Positions 31,615 through 44,645 of a DNA stretch of 64,000 bases are shown one piece after another. Both the position numbers and the translations under genes were made by a program. Origin of the DNA: Cordylochernes scorpioides (lineage: Eukaryota > Arthropoda > Arachnida > Pseudoscorpiones > Chernetidae); NCBI GenBank assembly GCA_030710605.1, contig CP092865.1, forward strand, positions 141,319,282-141,383,281, written 5' to 3'. Within the stretch, counting starts at the first letter, position 1. Each line of letters starts with the position of its first letter. The notes below the pieces were generated by a model. It ran no database searches. It saw only the letters and a list, made by a program, of their open reading frames with translations, and was not told the origin of the DNA.

Positions 31615-32244
31615 TGTGATGATTTAAGACCATGGAATTGTTGTAAATAATCCAGATATCTACTACCACATATTTCACCACGTGACTGCATATAACTTGT
31701 TATTTACTGCAAATAGAAAGCATCAAATAACATCAATATGTACCGCGTAAGACTCTAATAAAGTATAGCAACTGTACAGATAGAAGGAATGGAGAACAAC
31801 AGGAGAAAATTAAGGCTAAAACTAATCAGGCCTAAATGAGAATAAGAAAGTAGGCCTATCGAGCCCAGTCCAATTTTTACGAGGGTCGTGGCCCTCCTGG
31901 ATGATGTAACTCCCCCCCCCCCCCTGTTTACGTCATAAAAGGGCAGTGACCTGCCTGGACCCAGGGAAGCTATAAAAGGAGGCCCCAAGCATCAGTTAGT
32001 CAGTCTTTTGTTTCAGTCTTTGTTTCAGTCTCCAGTCCGCGTAGGCCGCTCCTATAGAGGTAACCCTTTCCTACCTCCTCCTCCCATTCCTTCTTGACGT
32101 TCAGACGCTTCTTAGTGGAATCTGTTTGTTTATTTCACCTTTGGCCCAACTGTGTCGCCTTCCACCACGACTGCACGGTAGAGGTGACATCGAGGTTCGT
32201 CTAGCATCAGAAAACACTGGTCCCAGAGGTCCCAAGATATCACA
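31615..32244 (+). repeat. solo LTR with TATA-Inr promoter (copy of 10537-11162)
   Basis: TATAAAAG at 31971 and TCAGTC at 32000, the same 31-bp spacing; the C run near 31912 is longer than in copy 1. Confidence 0.7.
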
Positions 32245-32482
32245 AAAATATATCTGAAACCTTATGTAACCTATATTTAAGACCCGTATAGATGAAATTT
32301 TACCATGGCGTAGATTAGACGGAGTCACCATCATAGTCTAGACCTGGGATTGGCAACATTTTGAGTCGGAAGTGTCAAATATTGAAATTTACAAAATTTC
32401 AAAGTTTTCAAAGATCCACAAAATTTCTTCTCAAATAATTCTATTTTATTCTTTTTATCAGGTAAATATTGAGTAAAAATAA

Positions 32483-32662
32483 AAGTCGGTGGACGAGTGC
32501 GTATAACACCTTCGATTCCCGACAGTCATGAACCGGGATTGAATCCCGCGTTAAAATTTTGTTTAATATTTGAATAACCTTCACATATTATTCACTGTTT
32601 CAATTATCATAAACTAGGTTGCTCTTGTTGAGCGGTACCTAATAAAGTGATTTTGAACCGGT
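32483..32662 (+). mobile_element. tRNA-derived SINE (family B)
   Basis: Copy of 11401-11580 with the same B box GGGATTGAATCCC and tail module. Confidence 0.6.
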
Positions 32663-32741
32663 AAATATTGACTGAGTTGTCAATAAAAGTGTTTTAATTG
32701 TTAATTGTCACAAAACTTCTTCTTATCAACAATAATACTCG

Positions 32742-33446
32742 TTATCAAATTACAAAACTATTTTAGAGGCGTAATATTCTTTTTTAAAATAAAACAATTT
32801 CTACTGTCCTTTACTGCAAAGGAAAAATTAAAGGGAGGGCCTGGCTCATCAGTGGTGAACCCTCCCAGCGGTTTCGCCAGTTAATCTACCATACCGCTGA
32901 TATATTGCATTTTTGGAACTTCCTTTATAGTTGACTGTTGTAAGACTTTTGGAATGGGAATTTTAGAAGAAACTATGGACATAAGCTTTTAGGACAGCAG
33001 AATTTAAATATTATTATAAATATATAATATGCTTCGAGCAATCGCTCTTCCGCAAATATCAAATTGTGTCTTTTATTTGAACAATTATATTACGTAATAT
33101 AATTGTTCAAATAAAAGACACAATTTGATATTTGCGGAAGAGCGATTGCTCGAAGCATATTATATATTTATAATAATATTTAATTCTGCTGTCCTAAAAG
33201 CTTATGTCCATAGTTCTTCTAAAATTCCCATTCCAAGAGTCTTACAACAGTCAACTATAAAAGGAAGTTCCAAAAATGCAATATAACAGCAGTATGGTAG
33301 AATTAAACTGGCGAAACCGCTGGGAGGGTTCACCACTGATGAGCCAGGCCCTCCCTTTAATTTTTCCATTGCAGTAAGGACAGTAGAAATTGTTTTATTT
33401 TAAAAAAGAATATTACGCCTCTAAAATAGTTTTGTAATTTGATAAC
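32742..33446. mobile_element. palindrome of two hammerhead-bearing elements (copy 2)
   Basis: Centre at 33093/33094. Modules at 32841-32898 (minus) and 33288-33347 (plus), as in copy 1. Confidence 0.85.
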
Positions 33447-33819
33447 AGATGGCGCGCTAGTGCATCATAATAATACTCGTATAAATGAAGTTTTTAGGTT
33501 AGGTTATGTTTAGCGTCTACTTTAAAGGTAGAGATGATCTTTATTTTTTATAGATTTCTGCAATACCTTTCTCTGTTATGCACTTAAGAACGCCTGCAAA
33601 AAGACTACAATTTTGTAGTTTTACAATTAAGCAATAAGCCTGAGCGCTTTTATTCGAAATCTTAACTTTTAAAAGTGTATGATAAAGATATTGTAAAAGT
33701 CTTCAACTTTTATACACACGCTTTTCAAATCCAATTCTTTTATCCAGTCTGTTTTATCAACTCTGGTGGAACACCTCGCTTATCTTTTTTAGTTATACAG
33801 GAAATATTGTCGTCTATAT

Positions 33820-34181
33820 TGTTGCATCAATGCGCCCTACATTTATTCAAAATATTCTATGATATTTAATATTTATTTAAAACAGATTATTTAGATTATC
33901 ATCATTCCTTCTTATAGTTTCATTCCTTTTGTAATATTGTTATTGTACATATATTTTGATTGGTTATTGGAGCGAGATAAGACCAAGACCAAGACTGCGG
34001 ATCACACGACCTACGAGGAAGACAACGAATAAATAAATACAATAACTTTAAAAGGTAATTTATTTTTATTTACTTTTATTTATTAGATTTGAGTATGGAA
34101 ACCCGCTCGGGAAACGTGTATAACACCAAGAAGGAAGAAACCAAGGTCGACGACCATGCAAAGCTGCAACTTGGTGCAACA
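33820..34181 (+). repeat. solo LTR carrying the start of gag (copy 2)
   Basis: Same as 12736-13097: 362 bp, ATAT on both sides, MSMETRSGN coding start at 34089. Confidence 0.85.
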
Positions 34182-34739
34182 ATATCTTCTAGATCGATAC
34201 TTTGTATTTCTTCTCAGCGATTATATCCCGGTTTCCATCCAATCTATGTTGGCCAAATGCAAACTGGCTAAACAATCTACATCTATGAAAATTCGAAACT
34301 ATTATAGACGCGTATGATTCTAAGCGAGGAATTCTAAGCAAGTTGATGGGAGAGGAAAAAATTCTGTTTTGTAATTGAATGCCTGTGAATTCTGCTTTTC
34401 TGACAATCTAAACAGGACTTTGACCAATTATTTATTGTTTTGATTCATTTTGGGCCAAAAGTATTTTTGAGTTATTAGTTTTCTTGTTGCACGCATTCCT
34501 AGATGAGACAAATTAAGGGCAGTAAATATTGTTTAGTTTTTAAAATAATCATACGCGTCTATAATAGTTACGAATTTTCATAACAGATGGCGCGCTAATC
34601 CATCATAATCCATATCTATACAAAGCAATAACGCGCCATCTATATATAACAAATGAAAACATTAAGACACGAATGTTTCTTTTAATAAATAAATCAAACT
34701 TCTACTGTTCTTACTACGATGAAAAAATATTTGGAGGGC

Positions 34740-34798
34740 TTGGCTCGACAGTGGTGAACCCTCCCAGCGGTTTCGCCAATTTAATCTACCAGACCGCT
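34740..34798 (-). ncRNA. permuted hammerhead-like module, core mutated
   Basis: Copy of 13655-13715 with CTGTCGA in place of CTGATGA. Confidence 0.55.
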
Positions 34799-35364
34799 TC
34801 TTTAGCTCTAATACTGTATTGGATGATTCTGTTTTTATATGCTACACTGAAGGGTGGAATCTTAGAAATGGAATTCAAGCAAACTATGGACATAAGTTTT
34901 TAGGACAGTAGAATTACATTTAAATCTATGTTGGCCACATGCAAACTGGCTGCACAATCCATAGCTGGTTAGATTATTGTGTATATTCTCACATATTGAT
35001 GGCCTTTAATACCCATTTTTTTCGATTTTTAAGAAAGCCTCAAGATACAGATATTTTCGTCGTTGAGGTACAGATTGCATTACGCTAACGAAGGCCAACT
35101 GCTTGAAACACGTAAAATTTTGGATTTTCTGGATTAATCAAAAGAAAGGGTATTTGTATGTCCAATATATTCTAGAATATCTTTTTTAAAAAATCAACAA
35201 TAATTTACCTTTTTTACGCACATAAAACAATCTTTATTCATTACACACATTGTATAATTAGCTACATAAAATGATAATAAAGTATGCCAGGGAGAATGTG
35301 TACAAAGCTATATATATAAATTATACTTTTATTCAATCATTAAGGAATCAAGGGCTTCATTTCT

Positions 35365-35955
35365 TATTTCCTTTTATTTCTCGAGCTTTCGGGCCAACAT
35401 GCCCTTCAATACGGAGATCCTGTTATACAACTTCACGCCCCATCAATACGGAGATCCTGTAGTACAACTTCACGCCCCATCAATACGGAGATCTTGTAGT
35501 ACAACTTCACGCCCCATCAATACGGAGATCCTGTTATACAACTTCACGCCCCATCAATACGGAGATCCTGTTGTACAACTTCACGCCCCATCAATACGGA
35601 GATCCTGTTGTACAACTTCACGCCCCATCAATACGGAGATCCTGTAGTACAACTTCACGCCCCATCAATACGGAGATCCTGCAGTACAACTTCACGCCCC
35701 ATCAATACGGAGATCCTGTAGTACAACTTCACGCCCCATCAATACGGAGATCCTGTAGTACAACTTCACGCCCCATCAATACGGAGATCCTGTAGTACAA
35801 CTTCACGCCCCATCAATACGGAGATCCTGTAGTACAACTTCACGCCCCATCAATACGGAGATCCTGTAGTACAACTTCACACCTTGAAATTATACTTCAG
35901 TATCTCCGTGTTGAATGGCATGTTAGCCCGAAAGCTCGAGAAATAAAAGGAAATA
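35365..35955. repeat. 37-bp minisatellite inside an inverted repeat (~13 units)
   Basis: Units of CCCCATCAATACGGAGATCC plus 17 further bases repeat about 13 times between 35397 and 35883. The outer arms (CTCGAGCTTTCGGGC near 35379, complement near 35920-35940) are those of the copy 1 inverted repeat, which encloses a single unit. Reading frames across it are repeat artefacts because 37 is not a multiple of three. Confidence 0.92.
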
Positions 35956-36840
35956 AGAAACCAAACCCTTGATTCTTTATTGATTGAATCAAATTGTAAA
36001 AGCAGGTAATAATATATATTGTATACATTATAGTTTAAGTTTATTCTGAAAGATGACGCAAGCCATCAGCAACTTTAAGTTACATAATCAGAAGATACTT
36101 TTTCTTAATTTATCAACCTGATTTCAGCACAATTTTACTTTTTTTTCTATCTTTCCATTCCTGATTCATATTGGAAATAAAAACTTAAAAATAATTCTTA
36201 TTATAAAATATGAGAACTAAAAAATTACAGAAGATTCAAATATTATGTAAATTAATAAAAAGTAAAAAAAGGTAATATATTAGGCCTAAATGTGTCAAAA
36301 GTTTTATATAAAAACTTTCTATATAAATAATTAACTATATATTATTATATATTCTTAAAAAAGAAATCTAATGTAAATTCTCTTTACTATAAGTTTTCAG
36401 AAGCGAATATATTAAATAATTTTCAGTGTATGAAAAAATATTTGGAACTTTTCCATTTGAAATACCAAATTTATTTTTTGGATCAATACTTTTATCCACT
36501 TTAAAATTCTGTATATATATATATAATAGGGAGGATTTTCCGCATATTTTTAATAAAAATAAGTTTTGTAAAATATTGGTTTTTAATAATATATTACTTG
36601 GAATATATATTTATATATATCTTTCTTCTTTCTTCACACCTAGAATATATAAAATTGTTGGAAAAATGACTTTATAGAAATGTTTAGGGAATAGAGGTGA
36701 GTTTAGGAAAATATTATCTCGCTTTAATATTTAATCTTTTATCCTCCCACACATGCTGTGAAATTTTGTGTTAAAACACGGATGTCTATTTTACATATAA
36801 ACTTCTACTGTCCTTAATGCTATGAATATATATATATATA

Positions 36841-37420
36841 TGTAGTAATCCCGAGGTGGAATGTACTGGGCAGTCGTGGTAGTGGGTGCGTGATGGGATT
36901 CCCGCACTGGGACAGCAAGAGACAGAGGCAGGTCTAGATGGTAACTCCAAGAAGGTAGAGGTAGACCACGGACGAAGACAGTCGGACCACGGGCGTCACG
37001 GATGCCCTACATCGCGGATAGGGGTGAGAAACCCGACCGTATGACGGCGTCGCTCTGAAAACCAGCTAACTAACTACTAACCTTGTCCCATCTTGGGGGA
37101 CCTTATATACTCGACTCTGGCAGATGTTGGCGAGTTCTGATTGGTTCCCGTTATCACGCCACCTGTCAAGCGCTGGGTTATTAATTATGTCTGGCCACGT
37201 GTTCGGCCACCTGCTGACGGGGGAATGAACTCATTAGCATAAACACCTGTTAGTCTGGTCTTTGTCGTCTGGCTTTTGTCGCGTCGTCTACCTCTACATC
37301 TTTATTTTATTGTCACTTTGTTGTTACAAGTTTGATACATGTTTTTATATACAGATATGGGGTTATGTGTGATAATTATTAGAAGAAGATTGTGATTTAT
37401 CTATGTCAAAATATACTACA
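36841..37420 (-). repeat. LTR of the LARD-like element (left)
   Basis: TGTAGTAATCCCGAGG...ATATACTACA; the ends are themselves inverted (TGTAGTA/TACTACA). Confidence 0.9.
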
Positions 37421-40400
37421 GAATGTGTCCCCGGTGATGAAGGTTTGTTTGGGGGAATGACATGCAATGAATGATAACCTAACAAACCTATTATAAAAAT
37501 AAAAGAAATAATTTGTATACAAATTAGTTAAAATTATTATGAAGTTACAAGTTAAAAGGAGAAAGATGTTGTAAGGGTGGTGTATCAATAAAAACGTACA
37601 GAATGAATGATAAAAGATTAAGAGTAGGTATATAATACAAAATGGTAACTATGGTAAAATGAATCGTACAAGGAAAGTAATATCTTATTGTATTAAAGAT
37701 GAGAGAAAAAAAATGAAGTTAGTTTATTGACTGAAACTTATAATGTGACGCTAAGGTTGAAAAAGGGAAATGGGGTATCTGAGCATGTTTCTGCAAAAGT
37801 AGTATCCCAAGCATTCTGCAATGCAATGCGAACTTGTTTAAGTGAGGCATTGTTTTCATTAACAGAAGGCCTAAGATATTCCGTCTGCATCATTAGCTCA
37901 GACAGCGGAAAGAGGTGGGAAGATTGATGGAGGTAAAAGGGGGAGGTAGAGGTAAGAGGGATCCCTGTTGTCCATAATGATTGTGCCCGGTTGAATTGTG
38001 AAAAAAAAGTGAAAAGTTGAAAAAATGATGAATTGATATGATGCGTCGGGCGATGAGAAAAAAAAAAAAAAAAATATCGCGCTGGATATCCTGAACTCAT
38101 TATTGGGAATGGTATAGTGAGGAAGGATTGTTCCAGTCGGATTAATCAATGGAAAAAAACAAAAATGTTCGGCGAACTGGAATCCCTTGGAAGGTTGGAG
38201 GTTTGAAGGATGCGGAAAAGGAGAGGTGGGTGTAAGAGAATTATTGCTGTCAATTTTGATTGTGTCCGGCTTGTGTGGTGAAAAGAAAAAGTTGAAAATG
38301 AAAAAAATGATGAGCCGGACGATGAGAGAAAAAAATAAAAAATTCTAACTGGGTCTCCTGAGCTCACTGTGGGGAAATGTACAGCGAGGAAGGGTCTTCT
38401 AGTTAGTTAATCAACAAAAAAAAAAGAAAATGGCTGACGAACAATAATCTCTTGATGGCTGTAAAAAGTTGGGAGGAAAGGTTCATGGGATAGAGTTAGA
38501 GGTTGTAAGGGAAGCGTCAAAAATAACATTTTGAAATCTACAAAGAAAAATAAAATGATAAATGTTTTATCTGTTTTAAGAAATATTATAATATTGTTAG
38601 GTGTACGTTTTTTTAAAATGGTGCCTAAAATAGTTGAAGTTGTAAAATGCTAAGTCTAAACATGATGAAAAAAGGAAAATAAAAATATTAAAGGTAATAA
38701 TATATAAGGGTTCATTGGTAGTTGAAGGCATTAATAAACAAAATGATATTATCGATTAATATTGAAATGTTTTATCTACATTGGTAAGTAAAAAAAAACA
38801 AAGTCCAACACCACAAAACTAAGCAAACTGTAAGTCTATTTACACATAAATGGGAGAAAAGCTAGCAAACCTATTAAATGGGAAATAATTTGGGGCACAA
38901 ATTAGTTACTAGAATAAAAATAAAGATAAAAGGGAGTAGTGGTGACATACTGATATAATATTATAAAACTACAAAAAATATATAAGAGGAGTACATAGGA
39001 AGGATAAATTTAAAGTAAACACACACAATAGCGAAAGTAAATATTTGGGAAAGTTGGTATACTAGTTATAGTTTTTTGTTACTTAAGGTGCCTTGAATAT
39101 TTACAACATAGTTTCAGGGATGTAATACAGGAAGGAGGAGAAGTAGAGGTAATAAAAGTAAAATTAAAATATAAAAGAAAATTGACTTAAGCAAAAGGTT
39201 TGCGATAGGTAATGACGCAGTGAGGAATAAAGGAAGAAGGTCTGAATTGGTTTCTGCAAAGGACATCTCAGGAGTCCTGCCCTGCAATACGAGCTTAGAA
39301 GCGAAGTATTGTTTTCAAGGTTCAGCAATCTCAAGATGTTCTGTAAGTAGCATTAGATCAGATAGGCAAAAGGCGTGAAGATCGAAGGAGAGGTAGTTAA
39401 TGGGAGAATATGGGAAAGAAATCTTTTCTGAGAGAGGTTAAAAAGAGATGGTGGTTTAAGAGCTGCGCTGCTGTCGGTGATTGAGCTCGACCAGATGAAA
39501 AATAAAATTAAGCGAAAAATGAGTGGGCGCATCGTGCTAATGATGGCCTGGGTCGAGCGTTAGAGAAAAAAAAGTCTCGCTGGTTACCCAAGCTCTCCGT
39601 GTGGAGTTAACATGGGGAGGAAGAGTGTACCAAGTCGATGGATCATTAAAAAATAAAAATTAAAAAATGTTGACGAGCAGGAGTCTCGGGAACCGTTTGA
39701 AGAGGTTAGAGGATGGAGATAGATTGTGAAAACAGGGCTCGACTGTTGCCATTGATTTATTGAACCCGGGTTTGAGGAAAAAAGAATGAAATAAAGAATG
39801 TTTGGACGGTGACCTGGGTGTAAATGAAAAAAATCGGCAAACAGGAACTCTGCGATGGACGAGGGGTGGTTAGAACGAAGGCATAGAAGGCCAATGGAAA
39901 ATGATCAAGAGACGAGAGAAGCATGGAAGGCCTATAATTGAATGATTGACAGGTAAGAGTGTTGAAGTAGGAAGGGCTATCTGCTAATGGTGAGTACAAG
40001 GTCATTCCACCCCTTTAGAAGTAGGGATGGGAAAAGACGAAGTAGAAGAAAAAAAAAAAACAATTAGGGGGAGTTCAGTGCGTCCTTGATCTTATGTCGT
40101 TGGGATGAAGACTGGAATTAATTGTCCTTTCTCTTTGTCGTGCCTGTCATTTGTACGTTGTACTGATATTTCTCTACTTTCTATTATACTGGGATTTATA
40201 TCATTACATAACTCGGGGAATTTTCAATTTTGGGATGTTATAGTATGGGGCGTGTCCTTTATATTTATTAGTAACTATCTTGATTAACTTCGTCCACGAG
40301 GTTCCAGGATTCTCTAGGTGCAATAACCTTAGTTTCCCGGTGAGTGTCGCGTTAAGACGCTCAGGCAATTCGTTAGATTGGAGATTATTAGCGGTGATTA

Positions 40401-40980
40401 GGTTAGAAAAATTATAAAATAATGAATTTACGAAATTTTTCTAAGAGAAAAGGTTATGGCATGGGTACAAAATTCAATAGAGATTCGTTATTAACAATTT
40501 AACATAGGCAGGAATGAAATGTAATGGGGTATGGAAATTTTATGGTATGATATTTAGTTTTTCGCATATTACATTTATAGTTGTATTTGTAATTGTGGGA
40601 AAAATGGGAGGCACATTTTGAGATGAGATAATTTAAAATTGGTATTTATAAAAATACAAATCTAGGACTAGTTTTTAAAACTTTTAAATATTGAGAAATA
40701 TCAATTGAAGTAGTAATAGGTTAAGTAAAATAAAGAGCGTAATAAATTTAATTTGAAAGTTGCATATTTGGGTAATGCTATTTTAGGTGAATTTAAGAAA
40801 GGCATGTAAGATTAGTAAATTGGCAAAAATGCGTGATTGAATATTTTTAAAATAAAATTGAAAATGATGAATTAAAGTTTATAATTTGATTAAAATAAAG
40901 TAAAAATGATAAATGAGAGTGTGAAAGTTTTAAAAATTGAATAAAAAGTGCTATAAAAAGGTTATAATTGATTTTAAAAT
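37421..40980. other. low-coding interior with diverged direct repeats
   Basis: Purine-rich on the plus strand. A block containing a GATGAGA-A(n) run, a CTG...CC.GA.CTC phrase and GAGGAAG recurs around 38040-38130, 38310-38400 and 39550-39630. Minus-strand frames full of Phe/Ser are compositional. Confidence 0.5.
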
Positions 40981-40982
40981 GC

Positions 40983-41291
40983 TTAAAGTGAAAATATAAG
41001 AATAGAATTTATGGGAAAATGGCAGAAACAAAGTTTAAGTACCTTGAAATGGCTGATGCTGGCTGGAGTTGGTCTCTGGAGATGGCTGTATGGAAGAAGG
41101 CTGCTTGTTGCGTGTGATCCGTCGAAAGAGGAGATAATGGCCTCGTCCGCACTAGGCACGGCTTGTCCCCGCATGGCGTCTGCCAGGCGGCCTACTAGGT
41201 CGTCGCAGTGGGGTTGCATGTTGGTCAGGGCATCCGCGACGTATTCTTCTTCGACCTCCGTCATCCTCTGCTTGCTGCTGTCCTCAGTCAT
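40983..41291 (-). CDS. short gag-like or leader ORF of the LARD-like element
   Basis: A 102-aa frame starting MTEDSSKQRMTEVEEEYVADAL just downstream of the right-hand LTR on the minus strand. It is acidic at first and holds a helical stretch (CDDLVGRLADAMRGQ); its last ~20 residues are hydrophobic and probably run past a real end. The position suits the N-terminus of gag, but no zinc knuckle or capsid core follows. The frame also stays open upstream into the LTR. I do not recognise a family; treat as a possible gag remnant. Confidence 0.4.
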   Translation of the reverse strand: MTEDSSKQRMTEVEEEYVADALTNMQPHCDDLVGRLADAMRGQAVPSADEAIISSFDGSHATSSLLPYSHLQRPTPASISHFKVLKLCFCHFPINSILIFSL

Positions 41292-41312
41292 CCTGTCGAC
41301 TTTAACGGGTTC

Positions 41313-41889
41313 TGTAGTAATCCCGAGGTGGAATGTACTGGGCAGTCGTGGTAGTGGGTGCGTGATAGGATTCCCGCACTGGGACAGCAAGAGACAGAGG
41401 CAGGTCTAGATGGTAACTCCAAGAAGGTAGAGGTAGACCACAGACGAAGACAGTCGGACCACGGGCGTCACGGATGCCCTACATCGCGGATAGGGGTGAG
41501 AAACCCGACCGTATGACGGCGTCGCTCTGAAAACCAACTAACTAACTGCTAACCTTGTCCCATCTTGGGGGACCTTATATACTCGACTCTGGCAGATGTT
41601 GACGAGTTCTGATTGGTTCCCGTAATCACGCCACCTGTCAAGCGCTGGGTTATTAATTATGTCTGGCCACGTGTTCGGCCACCTGCTGACGGGGAATGAA
41701 CTCATTAGCATAAACACCTGTTAGTCTGGTCTTTGTCGTCTGGCTTTTGTCGCGTCGTCTACCTCTACATCTTTATTTTATTGTCACTTTGTTGTTACAA
41801 GTTTGATACATGTTTTTATATACAGATATGGGGTTATGTGATAATTATTAGAAGAAGATTGTGATTTATCTATGTCAAAATATACCACA
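41313..41889 (-). repeat. LTR of the LARD-like element (right)
   Basis: 577 bp, nearly identical to 36841-37420. Confidence 0.9.
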
Positions 41890-41899
41890 TATATATATA

Positions 41900-42227
41900 T
41901 GAGATATGATCCTGTCGACTTTCAATGTGACAATATAGTGGTAATAATGTGGTGAGGAGAGAAATAATCACACGACGAGTTGGAAGAGGAATCTGGAAGC
42001 CATCCGAGAGAGAGAGCGGAGCGAGAGGGCTGTCCGCTGAACGACCCCTTGTGTGGCCACCACGTCCCGACTACTCCCAAAATAGTTCTCAGGTGTTGAC
42101 GGGCGGGCCCCTTTTGCCGCCCCTTTGGAATGTCGTGATGACTAAAGTCTCCCTTTAGCTACCCATCTCTCTCTCTGGCTGACTCTAGGTTTGTTTTATT
42201 AATCCTGGAAGAGCATATATTATGACA
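41900..42227 (-). repeat. solo LTR in (AT)n
   Basis: 328 bp; on the minus strand TGTCATAATATATGC...ATATCTCA. Reverse-oriented relative of 47077-47406. Both copies sit in AT microsatellites. No internal region. Confidence 0.65.
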
Positions 42228-42713
42228 TATATATATATATTATATTTAAGTAAAAAAAAAAGATTAGATTTCTGTTGTATATTATATAAATTTAAAAAAT
42301 AAGATTTCTGTTGTTTTGGATCATCTGGTTGATTTTACCATGGTGGTGCAGTCGTGGCTAAAATCTTGAAATAAAAATAATATTTAAGATCATAGATTTC
42401 TTTATTTGAGCTGAGTAATATATATGAATAACATAATTTGGTAAAAAGTACTGCCTGTCTTAAGGCGAGTAGAATAAGGAAACAAAAGAATATTTACATA
42501 ATGTACAAAAGTTTTGGGTCGGCCAATCGGGGAAGAGCAACAACGAGTTTTTATATGCAAAGTGTGACCTCTGGCGGTCGATTTAAGATAATATTTTTAT
42601 CTATGAAATATATATTTTTGAATATAATAATATATCAATATAACATTTTAAATAATATCTCAATATAACATTTCAAATAGTACCCTTATATAACATTTAT
42701 ATATATATATATA
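42228..42713. other. unit spacer, no gene
   Basis: Counterpart of about 16880-17110 in copy 1 (TGCCTGTCTTAAGGCG, GTGACCTCTGGCGGTC shared). Nothing codes. Confidence 0.45.
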
Positions 42714-43074
42714 CTAGCGGATGTGCCCGGCTTCGCCCGGGTTTTACCCGAGTGAATGTTTGTCTAATGAACATTTGTTAAAACAATTCTCTATAACTTA
42801 TAAAACGTACTCGGCTTCGCCCGGGGTTTTACCCGAGTAAAGGTTTGTCTAGCGAACATTTGTTAAAAACAATTCTCTAAAAACTTATTTAAAAAAAAAG
42901 ATATATTTTGATAATTTGAAACTCGTAAATTTGAATCTCTCGATAAAGTGAACATTTTTTCCCGGTCCCTGTGTGCCGTGTCATCCTGAATTTTGGTCTT
43001 TCCTAATTTTCTACATTAGAAAATCATTGTTTTATCTAGTGAACATTTTTTCCCGTGTCACATTGCCTTTATTC

Positions 43075-43820
43075 TTCATTGTTGGCTTTTTATATTATAT
43101 TTACTCTTCTTTGTTGGTTTTTATCTTAAATTTATTCTTCATTGTTGGGCTTTTATATTACATTTACTCTTTATTGTTGGCTTTTTATCTTACATTCATT
43201 CTTCATTGTTGGCTTTTATATTATATTTACTCTTCATTGCTGGCTTTTTATCTTACATTCATTCTTCATTGCTGGCTTTTTATATTACATTCACTCTTCA
43301 TTGTTGGCTTTTTATCTTACATTCACTCTGTTGGCTTTTCATATTACATTTACTCTTCATTGTTGGCTTTTTATCTTACATTCACTCTTCATTGTTGGCT
43401 TTTATATTATATTTACTCTTCTTTGTTGACTTTTTATCTTACATTCATTCTTCATTGTTGGCTTTTTATATTACATTCACTCTTCATTGTTGGCTTTTTA
43501 TCTTACATTCACTCTGTTGGCTTTTTATATTACATTTACTCTTCATTGTTGGCTTTTTATCTTACATTCACTCTTCATTGTTGGCTTTTTATATTATATT
43601 TACTCTTCATTGTTGGCTTTTTATCTTAAATTCATTCTTCATTGTTGGCTTTTTATATTATATTTACTCTTCATTGTTGGCTTTTTATCTTACATTCATT
43701 CTTCATTGTTGGCTTTTTATATTACATTTACTATTCATTGTTGGCCTTTTATCTTACATTCACTCTTCATTGTTGGCTTTTTATCTTACATCCATTCTTC
43801 ATTGTTGGCTTTTTATATTA
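43075..43820 (+). repeat. ~32-bp minisatellite (CTTCATTGTTGGCTTTTTAT)
   Basis: More than 20 units alternate between ATCTTACATTCACTC and ATATTACATTTACTC variants. It resumes at 44646 after the nested Helitron. All three frames are open for up to 218 codons only because the repeat lacks stop words. Confidence 0.92.
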
Positions 43821-43822
43821 CA

Positions 43823-44645
43823 CTAGCGGATGTGCCCGGCTTCGCCCGGGTTTTTACCCGAGTAAAGGTTTGTCTAACGAACATTTGTTAAAACAATTCT
43901 CTATAAACTTATTTAAAAAAGAAGATATATTTTGATAATTTGAAACTTGTAAATTTGAATCTCTCGATAAAGTGAACATTTTTTCCCGGTCCCTGTGTGC
44001 CGTGTCATCCTGAATTTTGTCTTTCCTAATTTTCTACATTACAAAATCATCGTTTTATCTAGTGAACATTTTTTTTCCGGTCCCTTGAAAAATACTCGAT
44101 AAGTTGAATAAAATCAATATTAATTGGTTCCCTCGGTAATTGGAAGTTAAAGGAATAGTATCTTCGCCTTGGAATTGTATCATTATTCTTGTCTCAAATA
44201 AATTGCCGTGTCATCCTGAGATAATCTTACTTTTGATAAATAATATTTAAGATTTTATTATATATATTATATATTATATTGTATATATATTACACGTTAT
44301 TTGTTTTCTTGGCCGACTGTTTTACATATGGTGTTATCTTAAAATTGCTTGTTTTGAATATTTTTTTATATTGAGATTATTAGCTAGTATGTAAAAAAAT
44401 TAACTCTGTTGAAATTTAATTTTGTATTTATATATAAATAAAATTAACTCTGTTGATTTTTTTTTGTATTTAATCGATAACAGCGAAGTTACGCATGTTA
44501 ATGTTAGGGAAAAATATTTTGATGTTAAGCAAAACCTGCTCCATCTCGTTTTACATAAATGTTGAAAATTTGGTTGAAATTGATGCATTGTAACGAAGGT
44601 TTTTAGTGATGTACACTTATGAAATTTGCATTTTATTAATATAGA
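43823..44645 (-). mobile_element. non-autonomous Helitron nested in the minisatellite
   Basis: 823 bp; minus strand begins TCTATATTAATAAAATG and ends with the CCCGGGCGAAGCCGGGC hairpin then CTAG. The host repeat is cut exactly between A and T (TATTACA | TTCACTC), the standard Helitron target, with no duplication. Confidence 0.85.

Larger units (their letters stand above)
36841..41889 (-). mobile_element. large non-autonomous LTR element (LARD-like), copy-2 specific
   Basis: Two direct repeats of 580 and 577 bp with TG...CA ends bracket 3.9 kb. It interrupts an (AT)n run that is continuous in copy 1. The interior has no recognisable protease, RT or integrase. I place it on the minus strand because the only protein-like frame starts 22 bases inside the right LTR on that strand. 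I see no clear polypurine tract either way, so orientation is tentative. Confidence 0.75.

Noticed and set aside
35399-35795. ORFs of 74-82 codons with repeating peptide
   Set aside because: Products of the 37-bp minisatellite; the frame rotates with each unit.
35397-35883. CRISPR-like array
   Set aside because: Units are contiguous with no unique spacers, and the sequence is eukaryotic. It is a minisatellite.
37406-40005. Several minus-strand ORFs rich in Phe and Ser
   Set aside because: Caused by the purine-rich plus strand of the LARD-like interior; no domain features.
42973-43891. Overlapping ORFs of 134-218 codons in three frames
   Set aside because: They read through a 32-bp tandem repeat that lacks stop codons. 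All frames are open and the peptides are simple permutations, so this is not a gene.
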